Source: CAZABG01 sp964483465 (GTDB lineage Bacteria > Chlamydiota > Chlamydiia > Chlamydiales > Parachlamydiaceae). From it: a stretch of 13,550 nucleotides of DNA. Shown one piece after another: positions 1 through 6,480 of the stretch. The notes under the pieces are model-generated. The model was not told the origin of the DNA. It did no database searches and was given only the letters and a program-made list of their open reading frames with translations. The translations under genes were made by a program, and so were the position numbers. How positions within the stretch are numbered: the stretch's first letter is position 1; every line of letters begins with the position of its first letter. The stretch is taken from NCBI GenBank assembly GCA_964483465.1, contig CAZABG010000069.1, positions 1 through 13,550 on the forward strand. The letters are read 5' to 3'.

Positions 1-1071
1 GAATTAAGCTTTAATCGGCGCGTTCAAGGATTTGACGCTTTAAATCTCTTTGTGCCGATATTGCTTGCGCTTTCTTTAATAACCTATCTTTTTTTCGGAT
101 TTGAAAGGGCGCTTTCTGTCTTATTGATTTCATGTCCTTGCGCGATAGGGCTTGCGGCTCCTTTAGTAAGGTCAAGACTCTTGAAAGCGTTTGCTGAAAA
201 AGGGGCGCTTGTTCGAAATTTTGAAGCTTTTGAAAATCTGGCAAACGCCAATTTATTTATTTTTGATAAAACGGGAACCGTTACGGAAGGCAAATTAAAG
301 CTTGTTCGCATCCCTGTAAACAAGGCTATATTAAAAGGGCTCTCAAGGTATTCCCACCATCCTCTTGCGAAGACGCTTTCCTTATTAGACGGTCCGTATT
401 TGGAATTTGACTCTATTCAAGAGTATGTCGGGAAGGGGATTAAAGGGATTAAAGAGGGAAAAGTGTATATAGTTGGCTCTTCTCTATTTTTAAAAGAGAA
501 CGGAGTCTCTCATACGTTTGCTTCCTCTTCAACGCACGTCATTTTAGCAATTGATAGCGAAGCTGTAGAGTGTCTTGAATTTGAAGATAGTTTAAAAGAA
601 GGGCTTGATCTGCCTGAACCTCGCATTCTTTTATCGGGCGACTTAGAAGAGATAGTGGCGAAGATTGCAGCGAAGCTAGGTTTTAAAGAATGGCATAGCG
701 AAAAGAATCCCCTTGAAAAGGAAGCGTTTATTCGTTCATGCGGCGCGCGCACGGTTTTTATTGGAGATGGGCTTAATGATGCCCCAAGCCTTGTTGCAAG
801 CACATGCGGAATCGCCGTAGGAGATGCCTTAAGTTTAACCCAAGCCGCAGCCGACATTCTTCTTGTTAAAGGGGATTTAAATCAATTAAAGCCGCTCATA
901 AACCTTGCAAAGGCGGGGAGAGCTAAAATTAAGCAAAATTTCTTTTGGGCTTTTATCTATAACTTGGCGTGCATTCCCTTGGCTATTTTGGGGTATTTAA
1001 CACCGGTCATTGCAACGTTTGCGATGATTCTATCATCGCTTTTCGTAATAGGAAACTCAATGAGGAGATGA
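1..1071 (+). CDS. Heavy-metal (Cu+-type P1B) P-type ATPase, C-terminal part, 5' truncated by window
   Basis: Membrane ATPase that pumps a soft metal ion, probably Cu+, across the inner membrane. The frame is open from base 1, so the gene starts outside the window and 356 codons remain. Numbering from the GTG at 52, I see the ion-binding CPC in a membrane helix (residues 28-30), the phosphorylation motif DKTGT (72-76), the nucleotide-binding HP (103-104) and the hinge GDGLNDAP (238-245). A Tyr-Asn pair (303-304) and a Met-x-x-Ser-Ser (325-329) lie in the last two helices. CPC plus YN plus MxxSS is the known P1B-1 (Cu+) signature and also fits CcoI/FixI proteins, so CopA and CcoI cannot be separated here. 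DKTGT and GDGLNDAP are only about 165 residues apart, a compact nucleotide-binding domain. The TGA stop lies in the first base pairs of a heptamer repeat. The neighbour on the right is convergent, so no operon is visible. Confidence 0.93.
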   Translation, partial: ELSFNRRVQGFDALNLFVPILLALSLITYLFFGFERALSVLLISCPCAIGLAAPLVRSRLLKAFAEKGALVRNFEAFENLANANLFIFDKTGTVTEGKLKLVRIPVNKAILKGLSRYSHHPLAKTLSLLDGPYLEFDSIQEYVGKGIKGIKEGKVYIVGSSLFLKENGVSHTFASSSTHVILAIDSEAVECLEFEDSLKEGLDLPEPRILLSGDLEEIVAKIAAKLGFKEWHSEKNPLEKEAFIRSCGARTVFIGDGLNDAPSLVASTCGIAVGDALSLTQAAADILLVKGDLNQLKPLINLAKAGRAKIKQNFFWAFIYNLACIPLAILGYLTPVIATFAMILSSLFVIGNSMRR

Positions 1072-1104
1072 AGGCAGAAGGCGGAAGGCGGAATAACTGC
1101 AGAT
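1070..1104 (+). repeat. Heptamer purine repeat, copy 1 (three units plus core)
   Basis: Three tandem 7-bp units (GAAGGCA, GAAGGCG, GAAGGCG) are followed by GAATAAC and TGCAGAT, a diverged version of the GAATAGC-GACAGAA core found in the copies at 2394 and 9544. The first two bases of the first unit are also the last two bases of the ATPase stop codon. There is no inverted arm on the right side of this copy, so it is a half element followed directly by hairpins. No function is known to me. Confidence 0.75.
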
Positions 1105-1108
1105 CGTG

Positions 1109-1190
1109 CCGCTTTCAGCGGATAGATAGGCCGCTCTTTGAGCGGAATGTGGCCGCTTTCAGCGGCATTAATTACAGGCGCTAAAAGCGC
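1109..1190. repeat. Array of four small perfect hairpins
   Basis: Four palindromes with 5-6 bp GC-rich stems and 3-nt loops are spaced about 21-25 bp apart: CCGCTTTCAGCGG (1109-1121), CCGCTCTTTGAGCGG (1131-1145), GCCGCTTTCAGCGGC (1152-1166) and GCGCTAAAAGCGC (1178-1190). They lie between the convergent ATPase and the 1205-1702 gene, so they could terminate or protect transcripts from both sides. No clear T-run follows any of them, so classical intrinsic termination is not shown. The first hairpin and its flank resemble 9653-9674. Confidence 0.7.
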
Positions 1191-1204
1191 GCCGAAATGT
1201 GTTG

Positions 1205-1702
1205 TTAGGGTTTTTTTGTTTCTTCAGGATTGATAGGATTGTAATTTAGTGGATCTGTAGTTGAGATTTCATCAATTTCAGTGGAGGGATTTGGGTCTTC
1301 ATAATGTTGTATAGGATTTGGATCGTATACGCCGCTTGCAATATTTTGAGTGGTATCCGCCATTACAAATGAAACAATTCCACTAATCAAAGATATAGGC
1401 ACCATCATAGCTGCGCCAAGTAAAACGGCTGGAAGTGTTGCGGGAAGTACTAATCCCCAAAAAACGTTTTCGGCTAATTCAATTTTATTTTCTGCCTTTG
1501 TGAGGAAGATGAAAGGGCTTTTAAGAATTTCTCCAATCATTCCAAAGCTTAAGGCAAGGTCGTTTTTAGCCGCATCTATTCTTGTGCTTAATGCTCTTGG
1601 CAATGAAGTTTTAGAAGGCGCTGTTGTATCCTGTTTAATCTCTTTGCTTGATTTTTGCGTCTCTGATGGAACAACGGGACCAACTCCTTGTGTTGGATTC
1701 AT
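1205..1702 (-). CDS. Putative type III secreted membrane-inserting protein (hypothetical)
   Basis: Not recognised as a named family. I choose the ATG at 1702 (165 codons) over the upstream TTG at 1714 because the ATG overlaps the chaperone stop as ATGA, the usual sign of translational coupling. The first 35 residues are polar and rich in Ser, Thr, Pro, Gln and Lys, as in many type III secretion signals. A middle amphipathic stretch follows. About 36 hydrophobic residues (roughly 80-115) are broken by Pro and Met into two lobes. The tail is acidic with repeated Asp-Pro-Asn/Asn-Pro pairs (DPNP, DPNPST, NPINPEE). The bilobed hydrophobic segment recalls chlamydial inclusion-membrane proteins and translocators such as YopD or CopD. 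No perfect PxLxxP chaperone-binding motif was found. A secreted translocator-like or Inc-like role is an inference from shape and from the neighbouring chaperone. Confidence 0.75.
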   Translation of the reverse strand: MNPTQGVGPVVPSETQKSSKEIKQDTTAPSKTSLPRALSTRIDAAKNDLALSFGMIGEILKSPFIFLTKAENKIELAENVFWGLVLPATLPAVLLGAAMMVPISLISGIVSFVMADTTQNIASGVYDPNPIQHYEDPNPSTEIDEISTTDPLNYNPINPEETKKP

Positions 1703-2322
1703 AATGTTACCCAATATTTTTTAAGGTCTCCTAAGTCTTCAATATCATCATGGTCAAAATCTCTTAAGATTATCTCGATAATTTGTTTAGCTTTTGCTTT
1801 TTCTCCCATCTCATCAAAGCAATGTGCGGCATAAACGGCGGATCTTAGATCGTATTGATTTAAAGAGAAGGCCATGTTGAACGCGAATAAGGCCTCTTTC
1901 CATTTGTTTTGAAAGTATTCGGCAACGCCTAGCGCAAGCCACAGCATGGCCTGATTGATATTTGCGTTAGCTAAAAAGAAAAGAGCATCTGACGCTTCTT
2001 TAAAACGTTCCTCCATAAAGAGGTGGTCGCAAGCGGCGTATAATTTTGAAAACTCATCTTCTGACAAGTTATTAACTTGATTTAGATTGCGGATGATAAG
2101 TTCATTTATGTAGCCGGGCATTCGCTCATTTACTTCATTTATTGCTACGATCAATGCCGTATGCCCATCTGTTAGTCTCTTGATGTAGGTATCAGTCTGG
2201 CTTTCAATTTCTTGTTCGATTTTAGCTTTAAGCTGAGCGTCTGTCACGAGGGCGTTAGGGGGATTTTGACCTACGATGATCTGAACCAAAGGACTAAAAA
2301 GCTCTCTGATTTTTGTTTCCAT
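1699..2322 (-). CDS. TPR class II type III secretion chaperone (SycD/LcrH/SicA-like)
   Basis: Cytosolic chaperone predicted to hold a hydrophobic type III secretion substrate soluble before export. The C-terminal two thirds (about residues 90-195) resembles SycD/LcrH: a segment starting YAACDHLFMEERFKEASDAL, then LWLALGVAEYFQNKWKEALF, then YAAHCFDEMGEKAKA, which are three tandem tetratricopeptide repeats with the expected spacing and the conserved Ala/Gly/Tyr positions. At 207 residues it is longer than the usual 160-170. The extra part is a roughly 60-residue Gln/Glu-rich N-terminus that may be helical. The stop overlaps the ATG of the next gene in ATGA, which fits a chaperone-substrate pair. 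No good Shine-Dalgarno sequence precedes the ATG. Instead a TATAAT-like box lies only 6 nt upstream. The TPR chaperone class is fairly sure; the substrate is inferred from position. Confidence 0.85.
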   Translation of the reverse strand: METKIRELFSPLVQIIVGQNPPNALVTDAQLKAKIEQEIESQTDTYIKRLTDGHTALIVAINEVNERMPGYINELIIRNLNQVNNLSEDEFSKLYAACDHLFMEERFKEASDALFFLANANINQAMLWLALGVAEYFQNKWKEALFAFNMAFSLNQYDLRSAVYAAHCFDEMGEKAKAKQIIEIILRDFDHDDIEDLGDLKKYWVTL

Positions 2323-2357
2323 ACCCTAATTATAGGGTTAATTGAAGGGGATAGACA
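2323..2357 (-). promoter_or_regulatory. Candidate promoter with palindrome at the chaperone start
   Basis: On the minus strand a TATAAT (2334-2329) sits 6 nt before the ATG. TTGTCT lies 18 nt further upstream (4 of 6 matches to TTGACA). Transcription from this -10 would start at or next to the A of the ATG, giving an almost leaderless message, consistent with the missing ribosome binding site. The -10 is the loop of a palindrome with 5-bp arms (ACCCT/AGGGT, 2323-2338), which could be an operator. The distances are read directly; the function is inference. Confidence 0.35.
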
Positions 2358-2393
2358 AATTAAAGTTTGATTAAGAAAGGGGCGCAGTCGAAA

Positions 2394-2475
2394 GAAGGAT
2401 GAAGGATGAAGGCGGAAGGATGAATAGCGACAGAACGGAGATTCATCCTTCCGCCTTCATCCTTCATCCTTTCGC
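2394..2475. repeat. Heptamer repeat, copy 2, as a perfect 31-bp inverted repeat
   Basis: The left half is GAAGGAT, GAAGGAT, GAAGGCG, GAAGGAT, then GAATAGC and GACAGAA. Bases 2395-2425 are exactly reverse-complementary to 2441-2471, with a 15-base spacer (2426-2440) that carries the AGCGACAGA core. The right arm ends 6 bp from the tdh stop codon, so tdh transcripts would fold into a 31-bp RNA hairpin. It could end or protect kbl-tdh mRNA, but no T-run follows on the minus strand. Confidence 0.9.
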
Positions 2476-2476
2476 T

Positions 2477-3499
2477 TCAGCTCCAGTTTAGGATGACTTT
2501 TCCGCTTTTGCCGGAGAGCATCGCGTCAAATCCTTGTTGGAAGTCATCCACATGCAAATGGTGGGTTATGACAGGCTTAAGGTTAAGTCCCGATTCAAGC
2601 ATATGCGTCATCTTGTACCAGGTCGAAAAGATTTCTCTTCCGTAGATCCCTTTAATGATAAGCATCTTGAAGATGACTAAATCCCAGTCAATCGCCGTGC
2701 CTGGAGGAAGGATTCCGAGGAGCGCGACCTTGCCGCCGTGGATCATCTTTTCAAGCATGGTTTTAAGACCATTTGGATGGCCGGACATTTCAAGGCCGAC
2801 AGAGAATCCATGATCGATTTTTAGTGCGGTCATGACATCGGACAAGTTTTCTTTCGCGATATTTACCGTTGTCGCGCCCATTTTCTTGGCGATATCTAAA
2901 CGATACTCGTTCATATCAGTAATGACGACATTACGAGCCCCTGCATGTTTTGCAATAGCGGCAGACATAATGCCGATAGGGCCTGCGCCTGTGATTAAAA
3001 CATCTTCGCCAACAAGATCGAATGAAAGGGCGGTATGAGTTGCGTTACCGTAAGGATCAAAGATAGCCGCGAGATCATCTTCAATCGATTCCGGAAGGAT
3101 AAACACGTTTTCAGCCGGAAGGTTGAAGTATTCAGCAAAGCATCCGTGCCTGTGAACGCCAACACCAAGCGTATTAACGCATACGTGCTTTAACCCTTTT
3201 TTACAATTTGGGCATACGCCGCAAACTATATGGCCTTCGCCTGATACTCTTTGGCCAACTTTAAGGTGTTTAACATTTTTCCCGAGTTCCGCGATTTCGC
3301 CCATGAATTCATGGCCTATCACCATTGGAGTCTTTATATTTTTTTTAGCCCATGCATCCCATTTATAAATATGGACGTCTGTTCCGCAAATGGACGTTTT
3401 ACGCGTTTTAATGCGAACTTCATCGTCGCCAAGCTTGGGAACTGGTACATCCATCATATGGATTCCTTCGGCTGGCTCTTTCTTGACTAAAGCTTTCAT
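2477..3499 (-). CDS. tdh: L-threonine 3-dehydrogenase
   Basis: Oxidises L-threonine with NAD+ to 2-amino-3-ketobutyrate in the cytosol, the first step of threonine breakdown to glycine. The 340 residues match the family length and align with the E. coli protein almost throughout. Visible are the catalytic-zinc Cys38 in SICGTD and His63-Glu64 in GHE, four structural-zinc cysteines (93, 96, 99, 107), the NAD-binding GAGPIG (171-176), and the family stretches FDPYGNATHTALSFDLVGED and KGIYGRE. The ATG at 3499 has GAGGG three bases upstream. It follows kbl with a 20-bp gap, so the two form an operon. The long inverted repeat at 2395-2471 begins just after the stop. Nothing is missing or broken. 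Confidence 0.97.
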   Translation of the reverse strand: MKALVKKEPAEGIHMMDVPVPKLGDDEVRIKTRKTSICGTDVHIYKWDAWAKKNIKTPMVIGHEFMGEIAELGKNVKHLKVGQRVSGEGHIVCGVCPNCKKGLKHVCVNTLGVGVHRHGCFAEYFNLPAENVFILPESIEDDLAAIFDPYGNATHTALSFDLVGEDVLITGAGPIGIMSAAIAKHAGARNVVITDMNEYRLDIAKKMGATTVNIAKENLSDVMTALKIDHGFSVGLEMSGHPNGLKTMLEKMIHGGKVALLGILPPGTAIDWDLVIFKMLIIKGIYGREIFSTWYKMTHMLESGLNLKPVITHHLHVDDFQQGFDAMLSGKSGKVILNWS

Positions 3500-3519
3500 A
3501 AACCCTCTGAAATGACCGA

Positions 3520-4707
3520 TTATATCACTTTTAGCTCTTTTCCTACAGCTTCAAAGCACTCTACTGCCTTATCTATATCTGCCTTAGAGTGCGCCGCTGA
3601 CATTTGGGTTCTGATACGGGCTTTTCCCATAGGGACAACAGGGTAGGCAAACCCGATTACATAGATGCCTTTTTCAAGCATTTTCTTGGCAAAGGTTTGC
3701 GCAAGCGTCTCGTCGCCAAGCATAACAGGAATGATTGGATGTTCACCCGGGACAAGGGTAAACCCGAGTTTAGACATTTTTTCTCTAAAATACCTCGCGT
3801 TTTCACGCAGCTTTTCCCTTAGATCGTCCCTTTTGTCGAGGATATTGATGACTTCGATGCCTGCCGCAGCTAAAGCTGGAGGTATGGAGTTAGAAAATAG
3901 ATAGGGTCTCGATCTTTGTCTTAGCCAGCCTATAATTTCTTTTCTTCCGGAAGTATAGCCGCCGGAGCCTCCGCCAAGAGCTTTACCTAGCGTTCCAGTA
4001 ATAATGTCGACGCGTCCCATAACATCGCAGTATTCAGGTGTTCCGCGCCCTTTTTTTCCAAGAAAGCCGGTCGCATGGCAGTCGTCGACCATAACTAAAG
4101 CGCCATACTTATCGGCTAAATCGCAAATGCCTTTTAAATTGGCAATGGTGCCATCCATCGAGAAAACGCCATCGGTCGCGATCAATTTATAGCGTGCGTT
4201 TGATGCTTCTTTTAATTTCGATTCAAGGTCTTGCATGTCGTTGTTGTTATAACGAAATCGCTGCGCTTTACAAAGTCTTATTCCGTCAATGATGCTAGCG
4301 TGGTTTAAAGCGTCGGAAATGACTGCGTCTTCCGGCCCTAGGATAGTCTCAAAAAGGCCGCCATTTGCATCAAAACAAGAAGAGTAGAGAATCGTATCTT
4401 CGGTTTGTAAAAATTCAGAAATCTTCTTTTCAAGTTGAAGATGGATCGTCTGGGTTCCGCAAATGAAGCGGACAGACGCGAGGCCAAAACCATATTTTTC
4501 GTAGCTTTTTTTTGCTGATTCAATAATTTCAGGGCTGTCAGCAAGTCCAAGGTAGTTATTTGCACAAAAATTTAATACTTGCTTTCCGTCTGATAATTCA
4601 ATATGGGAAGATTGCGGTGTGGCAATTTCATATTCTTTTTTGAAAAGACCCGCTTTTTTAAGTTCTGCCAAATCGTGGCTTAATTTAGAGAGAAGTTCTG
4701 TTTTCAT
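3520..4707 (-). CDS. kbl: 2-amino-3-ketobutyrate coenzyme A ligase (glycine C-acetyltransferase)
   Basis: PLP enzyme that splits 2-amino-3-ketobutyrate with CoA into glycine and acetyl-CoA, completing the Tdh pathway. At 395 residues it is the normal length for an alpha-oxoamine synthase. Visible are NFCANNYLGLA (46-56), His136 in NHASIIDG, VDDCHATGFLG (208-217) with the PLP-contacting Asp and His, and the Schiff-base Lys242 in TLGKALGGGSGGY. The substrate-handling RIRTQMSAAHS follows near the C-terminus. The pairing with tdh separates it from the related BioF and HemA. The start ATG at 4707 lacks a close Shine-Dalgarno; GAAGG lies about 14 nt upstream, so translation initiation may be weak. 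It is transcribed away from the LRR gene across an 87-bp gap. Confidence 0.97.
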   Translation of the reverse strand: MKTELLSKLSHDLAELKKAGLFKKEYEIATPQSSHIELSDGKQVLNFCANNYLGLADSPEIIESAKKSYEKYGFGLASVRFICGTQTIHLQLEKKISEFLQTEDTILYSSCFDANGGLFETILGPEDAVISDALNHASIIDGIRLCKAQRFRYNNNDMQDLESKLKEASNARYKLIATDGVFSMDGTIANLKGICDLADKYGALVMVDDCHATGFLGKKGRGTPEYCDVMGRVDIITGTLGKALGGGSGGYTSGRKEIIGWLRQRSRPYLFSNSIPPALAAAGIEVINILDKRDDLREKLRENARYFREKMSKLGFTLVPGEHPIIPVMLGDETLAQTFAKKMLEKGIYVIGFAYPVVPMGKARIRTQMSAAHSKADIDKAVECFEAVGKELKVI

Positions 4708-4794
4708 ATGAGAATATATTACCTTCGATACGCCTAAAATCGCTACCGTAAAATAGAGTGCTAAATTATATCTTTAATTTTTCTAAGGAGGCTT
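4708..4794. promoter_or_regulatory. Divergent promoter region between kbl and the LRR gene
   Basis: This AT-rich 87-bp gap must serve both directions. On the minus strand a TATAAT occurs at 4770-4765, but no convincing -35 lies 16-18 bp upstream of it. On the plus strand a TAAAAT near 4750 and a TATATC near 4768 are possible -10 boxes with weak -35 partners. The plus-strand ribosome binding site AAGGAGG, four bases before the ATG at 4795, is near-perfect and fixes that start. Confidence 0.4.
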
Positions 4795-6480
4795 ATGCTA
4801 GGTGCAATACTCGGACGAAACCCTGCACATTGTTATGTAGGCGAAAAGCAGGTGCCGCTTGTTACATTGATTATTCAGCAATCGATTGCCTTTTCAAATG
4901 TTTGGGATAGCGCCTCTTGTGTAAAAATAATTAAGAATGTCTTAGATGTGTCTCGTCTTCCTAAGGAACATCCCTTTTACATAGAGACGATGAAGCGTTT
5001 TCAAAATATTCGCCCGGGTCAAAAATTAGAAGCATCATCCTTTAATCAAGAGAATGCCAAAATCCAAGAGGTTATTGCTGATTTAAAACAGAATGGATCT
5101 AAATATACTGAGCTTGAATTGAACGATGTGAATGATGAATTGTTAGAAGCGGTCGGTACCTATTGCACCTCTTTAAAAACTTTAACAATAAGGCAGCGGA
5201 ATGGTTCTATAGATGTAACCGATAAAGGACTTTTCGCTTTAACAAAATTATCCAAAATAAACACGTTTACATTGGATGGAATCTTCCCTTACTTGTCTGA
5301 AGAGGGATTAAAAAAACTTCTTTCTAGCAAGCATTTCGTATTTCAGGTTAAAGATCTTAACATCCATTCCATATTGATTACGGATGCAATTTACAATATT
5401 GTTATGTCTTATAAAAGCCTTCAAATCCTCTCTTTACATTCGTACTATTTAACTCCTGCGATCGCGACCTTCTTTCCTCCGCAAAGTTTAAAAGGCTTTA
5501 AGCTTGAGCAGACGCCGGGATTTGCTCCATCCCCTTTTTCAGATATGCTTGTAAGTGTCTTAGCCAATTATCGTTTAACAACTCTGCAACTAAAAGGAGA
5601 TGCTTCCATAACAGAAGACGTGTTATGCGCCTGTTTACAAAAACAAATGATGCTTTTAGCGCTTGATTTAGATTTGCAGCCTTTGACTCCGAAAATATTA
5701 GAATCCATTCCGGCCAATATTTTTAGATTAAATTTGGCCCAATTAGAGGAAATTATTGATTTCAAGCCTTTCTTTTCAAAGCAGAATAAAGTAATAGAGC
5801 TTCATTTGCATCAAGCGGCCCATTTAACGGTTGAATATTTATCTGTCTTGAAAGCTCCGATTAAATCTCTCTTGCTAGACGCACCTTTACTAAGAACTAT
5901 TCCTCAATTTACGACTTTAGAAGAGTTTACGATTAAAAATAACCAGCTTCTTGAATCTGAATCTTTTCAAAAGTTGAATAATTTGACCTCTCTTACAGTT
6001 CTTAGCGTCATTAATTGTCCGAGGTTTGATTCTAATGTTCTTGAATCGTTTTATCGCTCTTCTTTACGGCATCAATTAAGAAGGCTTGAGCTGGTTAATG
6101 TTGGGGTGAGCGATTTGATGCCTTTAACAGAGTTTGGCAATTTAAGAACAATCGCCCTGCGTAAGTGTTTTAATGTGAATGCGACAAATCTTTGCAACTT
6201 TTTAGGCTCGACCGCACTTCAAACGACAGTCAAGGGACTTTATCTGGATTCTCTTGTACTAAAAAAAATACATCTAATGCTCCTTTGCGAATTTGGTTAT
6301 TTGGTCGTTTTGTATATAGGGAACCCAAACTATCTCACTGAGGCTGAGAAGGAGGATGCCGTTAAACTTCCTAACCTCCTTACAAATAACGCGATCGTGT
6401 ATATATGGAATGGAGGCTCTCAGCTAGATAAATACAATCAGGCGTATAGCTTGGTTAAAGAAGGAACAAATCCAAAATGA
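4795..6480 (+). CDS. Leucine-rich-repeat protein, RNI/F-box-LRR style
   Basis: A 561-residue protein of unknown function. After an N-terminal region of about 95 residues that I do not recognise (no clear F-box, no signal peptide), the rest is made of irregular leucine-rich repeats of about 23-28 residues. Examples are TSLKTLTIRQ, KSLQILSLHS, YRLTTLQLKG, TSLTVLSVINCPRFDSNVLES and LRRLELVNVGVSDLMPLTE. The cysteine-containing NCPRF and RKCFN fit the ribonuclease-inhibitor-like subtype that in symbiont genomes often makes protein-binding horseshoes, some of them secreted effectors. Secretion is not shown here. The strong AAGGAGG before the ATG indicates good translation. The stop overlaps the glucoamylase start in ATGA, so the two are translated from one message. 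Confidence 0.85.
   Translation: MLGAILGRNPAHCYVGEKQVPLVTLIIQQSIAFSNVWDSASCVKIIKNVLDVSRLPKEHPFYIETMKRFQNIRPGQKLEASSFNQENAKIQEVIADLKQNGSKYTELELNDVNDELLEAVGTYCTSLKTLTIRQRNGSIDVTDKGLFALTKLSKINTFTLDGIFPYLSEEGLKKLLSSKHFVFQVKDLNIHSILITDAIYNIVMSYKSLQILSLHSYYLTPAIATFFPPQSLKGFKLEQTPGFAPSPFSDMLVSVLANYRLTTLQLKGDASITEDVLCACLQKQMMLLALDLDLQPLTPKILESIPANIFRLNLAQLEEIIDFKPFFSKQNKVIELHLHQAAHLTVEYLSVLKAPIKSLLLDAPLLRTIPQFTTLEEFTIKNNQLLESESFQKLNNLTSLTVLSVINCPRFDSNVLESFYRSSLRHQLRRLELVNVGVSDLMPLTEFGNLRTIALRKCFNVNATNLCNFLGSTALQTTVKGLYLDSLVLKKIHLMLLCEFGYLVVLYIGNPNYLTEAEKEDAVKLPNLLTNNAIVYIWNGGSQLDKYNQAYSLVKEGTNPK

Noticed and set aside
510..857. Minus-strand 115-codon open frame inside the ATPase
   Set aside because: Shadow of the strongly supported P-type ATPase frame containing GDGLNDAP.
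969..1184. Plus-strand 71-codon open frame over the ATPase end and hairpins
   Set aside because: It is out of frame with the clear ATPase and its second half is hairpin repeat DNA; no ribosome binding site.
1350..1724. Plus-strand 124-codon open frame antisense to the small hydrophobic protein
   Set aside because: It mirrors the minus-strand gene and chaperone end, has no ribosome binding site and no recognisable content; the minus-strand pair has overlap logic and TPR homology.
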